From Aphanomyces cochlioides (taxonomy: Eukaryota; Oomycota; Saprolegniomycetes; Saprolegniales; Verrucalvaceae): a stretch of DNA of 64,000 nucleotides. Below are positions 13,001 to 22,627 of the stretch, piece by piece. Under the pieces are notes generated by a model that saw nothing but the letters and a program-made list of their open reading frames with translations, did not search any database and had not been told where the DNA came from. Position 1 is the first letter of the stretch, and every line of letters begins with the position of its first letter. The stretch spans positions 2,790,001-2,854,000 of the forward strand of contig JAHQRK010000003.1 in assembly GCA_019828595.1 (NCBI GenBank), in the 5' to 3' direction. A program made the translations under genes and the position numbers.

Positions 13001-14119
13001 TCTTCTGTAGGTGCAATATCGTATGCATCCATTCCTCCGCTTGTTTCCGTCCAAATGCTTTTATGGTGGGCTTTTGCGAGATGGCGAAGTAATAGGCTCT
13101 CGTATTCTGGCTCTTGGTGACAAAGTGTACAAATATCCCTATTTTCAACCTTTTTTGCTCTTTGATATTGACGGGCGAGAAGAAAATGGCTCTGGTGGCT
13201 CCAAATGCAACCGAGACGAAGCACAGTTTGGCATGGCGATAGTACTTTTGTTTAGGGCCTCATAAATTCATCCATTACATTTGTAGCTGAAGCAGCTTTA
13301 TCAAAAAATCTCTCTCGTACGGGCAAACCAGTGGTCGATCGGGTTCATTACTCCGTACAAGGAGCAAGTAAACGTATTGCGCCAAATGGTACGCGAGCAA
13401 GGTTATGTTGACGTGGAAGTCAACACTGTCGATGGATTTCAGGCATGAATATGTAATCGTTTATCGGAATACATGACGGTTTGTTTAGGGGCGTGAAAAA
13501 GACGTTATCATATTTTCTTGTGTGCGTACCCAAGCAATTGGTTTCTTGCGTGATTTACGACGACTGAACGTGGGCATGACTCGTGCTCGATATTGTTGCT
13601 TCGTCTTGGGTACTTTCCCAAAAATCTAGTCTGATTACTGATCACGAAATTAGGCCACGTTGCAACTCTAAAGAGAGACCCAACGTGGAGCCAGTTGGTC
13701 GAGAGTGCGGCATCTAGAAAGTTGCTTGTTGAAGCTGGACGTCGAAAATTTGAGGCCGTAGCAGATTGCATGGAGAATGACACATCTTTGAACGAGCATT
13801 TCGCCCAGATGCATGCTCATACCAACGAAAAATTCATGCAAGAAGAAAAGAAAAAGGCTATGGATCCCAAACGAAAGCGTTCTCCTAGTACGGTTCGAGA
13901 CAACTGCTTCTACACTCTTTAATATGAGGATTTTCTAGGCGCGGACTTCGAGAAGTCCAAAAGAATCAAGGTAAGAAACTGCTAAAGTGGTAGTTCTAAT
14001 GCGTGAAAAGATCTGAAGCCCAATCTACGGAGGCGAAAGTTGTCAAGTCCAACGAGCCTACAGGTAGTACATCGGTCAAGTCGAGTGAAAGTATTGACAT
14101 TGTTATGGTTGACGAGTAA
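7032..14119 (+). CDS. SEN1: SEN1/senataxin-like superfamily 1 RNA/DNA helicase
   Basis: A long multi-exon gene encoding roughly 2000 residues. The N-terminal two thirds (7032 to about 10800) is a helical repeat region typical of the SEN1 N-terminal domain. The C-terminal third is an SF1B Upf1-like helicase. Its motifs are Walker [11 protein letters not shown] near 11777, motif Ia-like [15 protein letters not shown] near 12127, Walker B IIDEAAQA near 12770, motif [12 protein letters not shown] near 12850, QYRMHPF near 13015, and motifs [23 protein letters not shown] and LNVGMTRAR (13430-13590). Sen1/senataxin unwinds RNA:DNA hybrids and ends Pol II transcription in the nucleus; that is family knowledge. 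A charged Lys-rich insert of about 100 residues follows motif Ia. Start chosen at 7032 (MDEYEDD), downstream of an ATCCGGAT motif; an in-frame Met at 6936 also exists. The stop lies 15 bp from the stop of the convergent CCDC90 gene. Confidence 0.9.
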
Positions 14120-14134
14120 CTATGTCGTAATAAG

Positions 14135-14999
14135 CTAGTGTTTGTCAATGATGGAGCTCAAGACGGCCAAGATGATGGCAATTGTCGACCCAAAGGCAGC
14201 AACTATCGACATGTTCCATGAGGATTCAATTCGCCAACGGAACTCTACCATAGTTGAGAATGCGTTTCTCCAATCTCGCGTTGGCTTTGACGAGATTATC
14301 AAAGAGTTCATCACTGGCTTCCTTTTGCTGGAGAAACTTGGCTTCGACTTGTGCAATTTCATTGCGCACGGCTTCAAAATCCAATTTCTCCATGATGTGA
14401 ATATCTTGTTTGAGTGTGACAAAATCATGCTCGAGGAAGTCGCGCATGTTGCGCTGTGCAATATCTACTCGATACATAAAATATCATTCAGATGTGGACA
14501 AACCAACCGAATTTCAAAGTCGAATTGAAGACTCGCTCCAAGATTTCAGACTTGAGAGCTACATGCTCAGCCTTTGTCGTCAGCTAGCCACATATTAATC
14601 AACCCCCAGCGGGTAATTCTCCTACCACAGCCATTTGGACGTCGATGGATTCATTGAACGATGCCTTCATTGCGTCGACCAGTCCTTGTGCTTGGATCGC
14701 CGAATACCCTATTTCCATCCGTCTCTTTGGCTCTTTACTACCCAAGGTTTACCTTGTCGCTGGAGTTGAGAGACGACGTGGACGCGCTCGCTGTACGAAT
14801 GGCTTTCCTCCTCCAAGAGGGACAAGGCTTGAGTTTGGGAGTCAACGACATCGATGACAGGACCTAGCGTCTGCGGCGAGACTTCCTCGCGTGGAAACGG
14901 GTTCATATCTGTAGGCGACGACGTGCTCAGTAAAGCACACGACCATCTCGGTCGCACTGCTCTCGCCACTGCTTGGATTCCTCGCACACTTCGATGCAT
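14135..14999 (-). CDS. MCUR1/CCDC90 (DUF1640) mitochondrial coiled-coil protein, copy 1
   Basis: Five-exon minus-strand gene. Exon 1 (14999-about 14773) has an Arg-rich, acid-poor leader (MHRSVRGIQAVARAVRPRW) typical of mitochondrial import. Then comes the family helix-turn-helix around ERVHVVSQLQRQG joined to YSAIQAQGLVDAMKASF. The central coiled coil carries the hallmark LKQDIHIMEKLDFEAVRNEI. The last exon is a hydrophobic TM helix (AAFGSTIAIILAVL) with a short tail. This head-coil-TM order is that of MCUR1/CCDC90 and yeast Fmp32, inner-membrane proteins linked to the calcium uniporter or to cytochrome oxidase/proline metabolism. Introns are short and in frame. It is the first of three paralogues in the window (also 20790-21588 and 40878-41613). 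A mariner element is inserted only about 55 bp upstream of its start. Confidence 0.82.
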
Positions 15000-15015
15000 G
15001 CTGATGAAATCTAAG

Positions 15016-15026
15016 TCATCCGGATA
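15016..15026. promoter_or_regulatory. ATCCGGAT motif upstream of CCDC90 copy 1
   Basis: CATCCGGATATA lies about 20 bp upstream of the minus-strand start at 14999, between the gene and the mariner insertion point. Confidence 0.35.
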
Positions 15027-15055
15027 TAAAATTCAAAGGCAAAAAATAACATGTA

Positions 15056-15082
15056 CTACTCTGGTCCGCATTATTTGTTGTA
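15056..15082 (+). repeat. Mariner left terminal inverted repeat
   Basis: This 27-bp terminal repeat pairs with 16856-16882 with a single mismatch (C in the left copy reads T in the right copy when aligned). It directly abuts a TA. Confidence 0.9.
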
Positions 15083-15204
15083 TAGTTTTCACTTGAATAA
15101 AGTATAGGTGCTTGACGAAAATATATGGATATTTGTATTGAACCCTTTAAACTCATAATCCAGTGTGCAAATATAATTGGATTTTATTTTATTGCAGAGT
15201 CAAC

Positions 15205-16608
15205 TTAACTATGACAATTCAAATGATCAATTGCCTGCAGATAGACAGAAGGATCACATTGAAGGTTGAACGATTTCTTCATCTTCGCTGCGTCTTTCCT
15301 CAAATGGGGAAGCTTGAAATTGTTGCCTCCATTATCATGCATGGAAGATTCCAAGACTTTTTGAAGAGTAATAAATGACTTGCCAAGTGTCTTCATAGGC
15401 AATTCCAAAAAAGCAGAGTCCACAGCAACAACGAGCTCATCGATAGTTCTTGAGCTCTTACGCTGCTGTAGAGTTTGAAAAGAGTTAAAAATACCTAAGT
15501 CTAACACATTAAAATCGGGACTGTTTGCGGGTTGATTCGCAATTTCAATGCCATTGATACCTCGCATGCGCAATTCATCAGTAGTGATACATTTGTGAGG
15601 ACTAGCATTGTCTTGTTGGACTTTCACCATTGCGACACTCCGCGGCATTTTTTCCTGGATGGCAGGAACCACTTTTTCCAGAAACATTTTGCGGTAAACT
15701 TCGGAATCAACGCTCTGGGGAACCGAGACAAGGGTGCCTCTTGGTCGATTTTTGCTAGATCGTACAGCATGCACTTTCGAGACAAACGGCCAGATTCCAA
15801 TCTTGCCATTGAACATTTGTTTCTTGTCATGATCATAACGTGGACGCGCAACAGCGGCCAAGAAGAGAGCCTTGATGATGAACTTCGTGGACTTCACTGG
15901 GCGCAATGGCAACGATTCGTTGTCATAGGCGTAGAACTTTCTTTTAACCATAGTCACATGGAACCATTTCTCATCAACATGCACAAACTCGTGCATCGAA
16001 GATGTGATTTCCATGCGACTGTGGCTGAAGAAAGCTCACGGCATGTTGGATTCGGCGGATTTGGTTGAGGGGTGTAAGCAATGGCTTGACACGACTTGAT
16101 CTTCCACGGGGTCTTGCAGTCTCTTGCATGTGCCGGATGATCGCTGTCTTGGGGATTCCCGACTTTGCCGACATCAAGCGGAGCGTTTGGCGGTCTTCGA
16201 GGGGTACTGTCTTGATCACTGTTTCGATTTGTTCGGCAGTTCGTCGTTTTTTTGACCCGCTATTCCCTAAAGAAGATATCCTTTAGAATTTTATACTTGT
16301 AACATTTGATTATTTTCAAATAAATATCGAATTTCAGAGGTTATACCTTTACGTTTCGCGGCGACGTCTGCGATTGGGGTTTCTGAAGAGACTGAACCTC
16401 TTCCACGAGCCCAGAGTCGAGAAATGGTGCTCCAGTGACACTCAAACATCCGTGATACATGAATGAACGTGCCACGATCGAGCTTTCCATGATTGAATCG
16501 CTGAAGCAGCAGCTGGTAGGCGGCAGACCGCTCGTCATCGGTGAGGTTGCGGCGTGTGATTGTGCGGCGAGTAGATCGTTTGCGTGGTTGCTGGCATGGT
16601 TGAGGCAT
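15205..16608 (-). pseudogene. Mariner-like transposase, frameshifted
   Basis: The N-terminal exon (16608 to about 16345) carries a helix-turn-helix DNA-binding region (TITRRNLTDDERSAAYQLLL, then SRMFECHWSTISRLWARG). A probable intron of about 75 nt joins KRKG to NSGSKKRRTAEQIETVIKTV. The catalytic half has VHVDEKWFH, VQQDNASPH and QPANSPDFNVLDLG, which are the DDE signatures of plant-type mariner elements. By my count 36 residues separate the second and third catalytic Asp. Between the DNA-binding half and the catalytic half (about 15975-16020) the frame changes by one base: the upstream frame hits a stop just as the VHVDEKW frame begins. So the copy is probably inactive. A small unrecognised intron is the alternative. 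Confidence 0.8.
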
Positions 16609-16855
16609 TGCACAATGAAGTTTGATTGAACCGATGTGTATTCGACGTGTTAACTTGAACAATGATCCTCCACCGGGTCGATATGCTCCAATGCTCTCTA
16701 CAGCCCTGACTTTGACTGCTCATATCTCAAAATTCCCGCCGAGGTCCAAGCTGCAAAATACACCCAATCAAAGCTCGAGATTTGTACTTTTCGTTTAGCC
16801 AATCAGGTTAGCTATCCGACAAAAATTAGAAAAATCCCGCGAATGATAAGTCGAC

Positions 16856-16882
16856 TACAACAAATAATGTGGACCAGAGTAG
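16856..16882 (-). repeat. Mariner right terminal inverted repeat
   Basis: Inverted copy of the left end at 15056-15082, followed by TA at 16883-16884. Confidence 0.9.
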
Positions 16883-17666
16883 TATATAACTGCGGTGAAT
16901 GTGATTTTGAGAAATCACCGGTTCAGAACGCATTATTATTGGTCGAAAATATGACTATTTATTGACTCAACCGACAAACTTCTTTTTATCTTCACACTCA
17001 ACGCTTGATTGGAAACTTCCTACGATTGTGATAATACTGTCACCTTTTTTCCCACGAAAATGAAGGAGGTAATGAATTCACACTGACAACGGCATTGATA
17101 GAGTTATAAAATTGATAAATTACACCAGGAAATAAAAGCACATTGACAATTACATTGATAGAGTTAACAAAATGATAAATTACACTTTAAGTTTACAAAG
17201 GGTCCAAAATATTCTCGATAAGTGGTTGAGCTAAAATCAAGTGTTGACTAGAAATGCACAGTGTACGAGGCGCATTAATTTCAAGTGGAGAAACAATCCA
17301 AGCGAGTTGACGACTCGTCGTTGAGGACGGAAATTGATGAAATATGTTTTACTAGTAATCAATAAAGTATAATATTTAATCGTGTACTTCCAACGTGTAG
17401 AAGTGCGTCAGACCCCAGGGAGCCGCGCCTTCATTACATGAACATGACATTTGCTTCTACAACTGGATGAATATGCACAAATGCGGCTTGTGTTAATCAA
17501 ACACGCTTAGGTACATGGGAAATCTAGTAGTATTTCACAAACAGAAATAGTTTAAGATGTCCTACAACATTAGTCCTGTCCGAAAATGAACATATTCTAT
17601 CTTTATGTCCAAGTCAATTCTTAAAGTTTTAACCAATAAGGTGTTACGAAAAAATGTGATAAAGCT
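16883..17666. other. Gene-free spacer between mariner and recombinase pseudogene
   Basis: No convincing coding region on either strand. The stretch is AT-rich, with many stops in all frames, and holds the 45-bp direct repeat pair at 17081-17185. It probably represents older transposon-derived or 5' flanking sequence of the degraded recombinase element. Confidence 0.5.
17081..17185. repeat. 45-bp direct repeat pair, 60-bp period
   Basis: Copies at 17081-17125 and 17141-17185 share CATTGATAGAGTTA and GATAAATTACAC, with about seven mismatches over 45 bp. Spacing is a regular 60 bp. Confidence 0.7.
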
Positions 17667-19025
17667 GAATCAGATTCACCAACAAAAAGCCCGGAACTCT
17701 GTCAGGATACCGCTCTGCTCTTCGGCACTACTATCGCGATGCAGGTAGAGCAGCGCCGATTGAGTTTGACGACGACATAAAGGAGATTTTTCAAGGTAAG
17801 CTAGTATTCTGCGAATTAAGTTGCACTCATTAAAATTTGTAAGGTATACGACGTATGTTTGCCGATGAGGAGCAGCTCTTATCCTCAAGGGACTCGGGGA
17901 AGAGACCTCTGGGTCACTCCCTGTATTCTGCTTTGTGTCATCGGTCGCTTTCGATGTTGGACGGTGGCTTTGCCCATCTCTATTTAGTTCTCTCCTGGAA
18001 TTTGATGTGTCGCTCTCGTTCAACTCAAACAATCCGCTTGGACCACATATCCTTCAAAGAAGATGCAATCGGTGTCGTCTTTTATAAAAGCAAAACGGAC
18101 AAGGGTGGAATGAAACGTCGTGATCCAAAACATATCTACTCGAATCCAATGGAACCAACTACTTGTGTAGTCCTTGCTCTGGCAGTGTATCTCTCCTGCA
18201 ATCCAATCCTTGTGAATGGCTTTTTGTTTCCTGGCTCCAACCAAAGAGACCGCTTTGGTAAGACTCTACAACGTTTGCTTGGTGATATCACTGAGTCTCG
18301 TGGAGAAGTGGTCTCAATCAATGAAATTGGAACGCACTCTATACGCAAGGGAGCCGCTACGTTCGCTTGTTCTGGCTCCACTAGTGGGCCATCCATTATT
18401 AGTGTGTGTATTCGATGTGGATGGAGTATTGGACATGCTCTTGAACGATACATGCATTATGAAAAGGCAGGAGACCAATTCTTGGGTTGTGTCATTGCTG
18501 GTCTGCCGTTGAACTCGAGTAAATTTGCTTGCCTCCCCCCACACTTTGATATTGTTTGTCCTCCTGTCGTTGATGAAAGTCTACGCCTCATGTTTCCAAG
18601 TCTTGCCGCTGTCCCGGCGTTAACCTCTGTCCTGCAACTCTGCCTCGCGTCGTTGGTTTTCCACAGTCAATTTTTGTTTAGAGAACTGCCCCACCGACAT
18701 CCTCTCCTTGCTACGCCAATCTTCCGAAATGAGACACTAATGCTGTCTCTCCGATCGTTTGTGATGGTTGAATCATCTACTTTGCATCGCACAGGCATCC
18801 CACCACATGTGCAGCTCCATGTTGGTTTTGAAAATACACTCCATGTCCTTGGCAAACTCCCCCACTGTGGCTGAACGAGTGGAACAGATCATAGAACAAA
18901 ATGGTTTGACGGCTGGAAACATTACTCCTCAGTTTCTCAAATCTACTCTTGAAACTATTCTACAGAGTATGCGCATCGGTGGACCTGCACACAGTCCTTC
19001 TCTAACCTCTGAAATGCTTTCATGA
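17667..19025 (+). pseudogene. Tyrosine-recombinase (Crypton-/integrase-like) gene, 5'-truncated and frameshifted
   Basis: The first visible exon starts directly after an in-frame stop (TLSGYRSALRHYYRDAG). An intron at 17796-17843 then joins it to IFQGIRRMFADEEQ. The catalytic region follows: SWNLMCRSRSTQTIRLDHI with the first Arg, then THSIRKGAATF and GWSIGHALERYMHYE, the His-x-x-Arg and Tyr boxes of tyrosine recombinases. The N-terminal SAM-like part is largely absent. The reading frame ends at 18874, but an overlapping frame to 19025 continues with ANSPTVAERVEQIIEQNGL, which looks like the true C-terminus displaced by a frameshift around 18830-18860. It encodes a DNA strand-exchange enzyme family common in oomycete and diatom genomes (recalled family knowledge). 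It is immediately followed by the pogo element. Confidence 0.75.
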
Positions 19026-19050
19026 TTATTTTCAATACAAATTCCTTATA

Positions 19051-20688
19051 CAGTGCTCCCTCACAATAGTGCAACTTGTATAAACTTATATACTGTCAAA
19101 ATGTATAAATATATTCGTTTGCAACAATATTAATTTTAAAAGAATATCGACATCGTTTGAAAATTCAAATCACCTGTGCCATGGGGCCGAAATCAACACG
19201 CCTACGACTCACTTATGGGCAAAAACGAGCTATTTGGGAGTATCATAAGAACAACCCAGCCGCAACTCATCTTCAAATCAGTCTCTGGGCTAGTACAGAG
19301 CTCAAGATAAACCATCCGCCAAGCCTGTCGGCGATCTCGGCTTTGCTGAGAAAGTTTCAACCTCACGCGGACTACAAGCCGACGCGTAAGTCAACACACA
19401 AGGCTCAACTGCCTGGTCTAGAAGACCATCTTGCTGCGTGGCTGGCTGAAATTGAAAAGTGGAAGCTACCAGTTGTATCTGGCACCATCATCCAAGAGAA
19501 AGCAATGCAAATCCGAGAGGCAATGCTGAAGGAGAATGCAAACGACGATCAGCTCAAGGATTTCTCCTTCTCCAAAGGCTGGCTGTGGCGTTTCCAACGA
19601 CGTTACGATCTCAAGTCACGCATTGCCCACGGTGAATCGGCATCGGTCAGCGCCAGCGATGTTGCCGAAGGGAGGAAGCAGCTGCTTCAAGTCACAAGGG
19701 CATACGAGAAGCAAAACATATTCAACTTTGACGAGACTGCATACTTCTATTGCGCGGTTGCTAACAAAACTATCTCGAGAAAGTCCATGAATGGACGACG
19801 GAACACCATGAAACGGATCACCGTCGCAATTGCAAGTAATGCTGACGGAACATGCAAGTCACCTCTTCTTTTCATTGGTGTTTCGAAGAAGCCGAGATGC
19901 TTTGGCACCACACTTGATCCGTGCTACAAGAACTCGAAAAAGGGTTGGATGACAAGCCAGGTTTTCTCCGAGTGGGTGTTGTCTTTCAACGCAGAAATGG
20001 CTCAACAAGACCGCAAGGTGCTTCTCTTGTTGGACAATGCATCGAGCCATCGATATTCAGATAACCTTTCTCATGTTCGAATCTATATGTTGCCTCCCAA
20101 CACTACGGCATATCTCCAACCTCAAGATGCGGGAGTGATTCACATGTTCAAGGCTAAGGTGAACCAGCTAAGAGCCAAGTATATTATCAAAAAGTTTGAC
20201 GAATGGATTGCAGGTCGCGATGATAGCCAAAAGGAAAACGATGAGCGTTTCGTCGGTCGATTGCACGAAGTTACGGTACTGCAAGCAATGGAGTGGGCGA
20301 AGCAAGCGTGGCACGAAGTCAGCAGTTCCTCGATCGCAAACTGTTGGCGGCACACAAGAATCATGGACGACGAGATGTATGAACTTGTTGAAGGATTTAG
20401 CTCGATTAACTTGTAGATAGCTTCATCGTTGTGGTGGCGCTTGTCTTTTGGAGGTTGCCGGGGTTCAACCCCCCTCCTGAATCCGAATCTGGTGTCTATT
20501 TTTCCATCAGCTCGAATTTCGTTGTAAACATATGTTTTTCATACAACGTTGGATCAACCTCTATAAATTATTATTTTTATAAAGTTTATTTTGTTTGGCC
20601 TTCCTTTATAAAATGATATTTCTTGTGTAAATAAATACCTTGGAAAATTATAACAGTTGCACCATTGCACTATGCCGAGGGAGCACTG
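19051..20688 (+). mobile_element. Pogo/Tigger DNA transposon with TIRs and TA target duplication
   Basis: Left end CAGTGCTCCCTC at 19051 is matched by its inverted copy ending at 20688. The match is perfect over 12 bp and then continues imperfectly through ATAGTGCAA. TA flanks both ends (19049-19050, 20689-20690). The 1638-bp element contains one uninterrupted transposase ORF, so it may be autonomous. Confidence 0.9.
19157..20416 (+). CDS. Pogo/Tigger-type transposase (CENP-B N-terminal HTH plus DDE_1), intact
   Basis: Intact ORF of 419 residues; translation could instead begin at Met9 (19181, MGPKSTRLRLTYGQKR). The N-terminal CENP-B-like helix-turn-helix covers about 10-70 (LTYGQKRAIWEYHKNNPAATH), and the second HTH (Tc5/CENPB) about 85-160, with FSFSKGWLWRFQRRYDL. 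The DDE_1 core has FNFDETAYFYC (first Asp), VLLLLDNASSHR (second Asp) and NTTAYLQPQDAGVI (third Asp). About 30 residues separate the last two, as in pogo/Tigger/Jerky proteins. It cuts and pastes its own element at TA sites. All three acidic residues are present and no frameshift is seen. Confidence 0.92.
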   Translation: MKIQITCAMGPKSTRLRLTYGQKRAIWEYHKNNPAATHLQISLWASTELKINHPPSLSAISALLRKFQPHADYKPTRKSTHKAQLPGLEDHLAAWLAEIEKWKLPVVSGTIIQEKAMQIREAMLKENANDDQLKDFSFSKGWLWRFQRRYDLKSRIAHGESASVSASDVAEGRKQLLQVTRAYEKQNIFNFDETAYFYCAVANKTISRKSMNGRRNTMKRITVAIASNADGTCKSPLLFIGVSKKPRCFGTTLDPCYKNSKKGWMTSQVFSEWVLSFNAEMAQQDRKVLLLLDNASSHRYSDNLSHVRIYMLPPNTTAYLQPQDAGVIHMFKAKVNQLRAKYIIKKFDEWIAGRDDSQKENDERFVGRLHEVTVLQAMEWAKQAWHEVSSSSIANCWRHTRIMDDEMYELVEGFSSINL

Positions 20689-20789
20689 TACACGAGAATG
20701 CATGATAGTTCACATTGAGGAAAATGTGATTCTCAAAAATCACACCCAATAGAAAAATAATCTCAAAAATATCACATTTGCCTGCGATG

Positions 20790-21588
20790 TTAAGATTTCT
20801 CCAAGTAGGTGCCAACCAAAGCAATCAAGACAACAAGGGTCGCGCCACCAGCAACAGCTACAAGAACAACTCGATGAGGATTCTGAACGTCCCATGATTG
20901 GAGTACGTACAAAACTTCATGATCATGGTCTCCATGGTCTCATTGGCGAGATTGAGTTTATGGACCATTCGATCCGTGAGCTGCTTTTGCACCAGGAATC
21001 GCTTCTCCATGTCGATGATTTCACTTCGCACTTTGTCAAAGTCGTTCTTTTCAATCATGCGAATGTCTTGCTTCAAGTTATTGAAGTCGCGCTCGAGCAA
21101 GTCACGCATGTGGCGCTGTGCAATATCTACACGTGGAGGGTATGAGGTCATCGTTTATGCTTCGCACCAAATTTTAATGTCGAGTTGAACACTCGGTCAG
21201 TCAATTCCGACTTGAGTTGGACGTGCTCGGATTTTGTCGCCAACTGCATCGTGTCATAAGACAGCTCATCCTACGAGTAGATTCACGTACGACTGCATCT
21301 TGGCTTTCCAAGGACTCCTTCATCGTGCTCTTGAGCGCATCCAAAATCGCTTCGGACTGCTCTGTTGAGAACCCTGATCAACGAGTGTGAATGCCTGCAA
21401 TCTCGCATCATTGCTCCACCTTGATGTTGCAACTGTGTAATGAATCGATTAGAATCAAAAGGCAGCGTTGCTTTCGCTGTCGAATCATGCAATGCGTTGG
21501 AATACATGGCGACTTGTTGACGAGTCGCTGGCCGCATCCATTGCATGGGTCGGCGGCACGCCATGATTTGGACTTCGAGGATTTCCAC
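20790..21588 (-). CDS. MCUR1/CCDC90 (DUF1640) mitochondrial coiled-coil protein, copy 2
   Basis: Same architecture as copies 1 and 3. The presequence (from Met at 21588, or more likely 21564, MACRRPMQWMRPATRQ) leads into FDSNRFITQLQHQG. A short intron joins this to FSTEQSEAILDALKSTMKES, and the coil has LKQDIRMIEKNDFDKVRSEI. A 41-nt intron then leads to a C-terminal TM helix (FVLVAVAGGATLVVLIALVG) ending YLEKS. The stop is at 20790. It lies between the pogo element (20688) and the divergent ribosomal eL18 gene (21821). The mitochondrial inner-membrane role is inferred from family membership. Confidence 0.82.
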
Positions 21589-21820
21589 CTTCCGGATACA
21601 AAGAGATTGTATAATTCAATATTTCCTGTATAATTCATTACTGTTCTTCTATCGAGGTTTCTGTCGATGAATTAAATCCGACTCGATACAAGCTTCGTAC
21701 TTAAATCAAGTTCTGTTTATTGGTTGGTCTCAAGGGGTAGGGCGTCTTTCGTTGGTGGGCAATCGCTCACTCGATTGGAAAGCGCTTTCCATTTTCAGTC
21801 TCTCCGTGTAAACTGCTAAG
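21589..21820. promoter_or_regulatory. Divergent CCDC90-2 / eL18 promoter region
   Basis: This 230-bp intergenic stretch lies between two divergent starts. An ATTGGTTGG (reverse CCAAT) lies about 95-105 bp before the eL18 ATG. Pyrimidine-rich sequence (TTTCAGTCTCTCCG) precedes the eL18 start, as is common for ribosomal protein genes. Confidence 0.35.
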
Positions 21821-22485
21821 ATGGTACGTTGAATTGTGTCTAGGTGCATGATGGAATAGACCATGTGAAGCGAATACAGAGCAGAGAAAGTAACAGATCT
21901 CGTGAATAGGGAAAGGATATCGTTGCTGGTGGCAAGAGCACGGGCCGCAAGTCCCGCACTGGCCCTAAGTCCGAAAACGTGTACTTGAACTTGCTCGTCC
22001 GATTGTACCGCTTCTTGGCTCGCCGCACGGACGCCAAGTTCAACGAAAACGTGTTGAAGCGTTTGTACATGAGCCGCACCAACCAACCTCCCATGTCGAT
22101 TGCCCGCGTGGCCCGCTACATGAAGAACAAGGAGGACAAGATCGCCGTTGTGGTTGGCACCATCACTGATGATATCCGTCTCTTTGATGTGCCTAAGCTC
22201 ACTATCTGCGCCTTGGGCTTCACTGAAAACGCCCGCGCTCGCGTCTTGAAGGCTGGCGGTGAAGTGTTGACCTTCGATCAACTCGCTTTGCGTGCCCCTA
22301 AGGGCCAAAACACCGTCTTGTTGCGTGGCCGCAAGACTGCCCGTGAAGTGTACCGCCACTTCGGCCACGCTTCCACCTTGGACAGCGTGCACACCCACGA
22401 CCACGTCAAGCCATACGTCCGCAGCAAGGGCCGCAAGTTCGAACGTGCTCGTGGTCGCCGCAACAGCCGTGGCTTCAAGGTCTAA
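21821..22485 (+). CDS. RPL18: 60S ribosomal protein eL18
   Basis: The protein begins with a one-codon first exon. The ATG at 21821-21823 is directly followed by an 86-nt intron (21824-21909). Exon 2 continues [20 protein letters not shown], matching the N-terminus of plant and protist L18. The rest is textbook eL18: [48 protein letters not shown] and [10 protein letters not shown], with the basic tail ending SRGFKV. It is a large-subunit ribosomal component. Codon use in exon 2 is visibly more biased (CGC, AAG, GCC) than in neighbours, as expected for high expression. Convergent with SIN1, 142 bp apart. Confidence 0.97.
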
Positions 22486-22627
22486 GCCTTTGGTTGGTCG
22501 TAGTAGTACACATTCGGAGACGCTGCGTGTCGATGATTGCTTAACCATCAATACAATCTGGGACGCTTGGAAACTTAACTTAGAAATTAACCTTTCCTTA
22601 TCGGTCTCTGCACACACATTTAGAAGC

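Larger units (their letters stand above)
15056..16882 (-). mobile_element. Mariner-like (plant-type MLE) DNA transposon with TIRs and TA target duplication
   Basis: A complete element of 1827 bp. The left end 15056-15082 begins CTACTCTGGTCCGCATTA. The right end 16856-16882 is its inverted copy over 27 bp with one mismatch. A TA dinucleotide flanks both ends (15054-15055 and 16883-16884), as expected for Tc1/mariner integration. The interior encodes a transposase on the minus strand that is frameshifted. The element sits just upstream of CCDC90 copy 1. Confidence 0.9.

Noticed and set aside
15532..16068. Plus-strand ORF of 178 residues inside the mariner element
   Set aside because: Antisense to the transposase catalytic domain, which shows clear DDE motifs on the minus strand.
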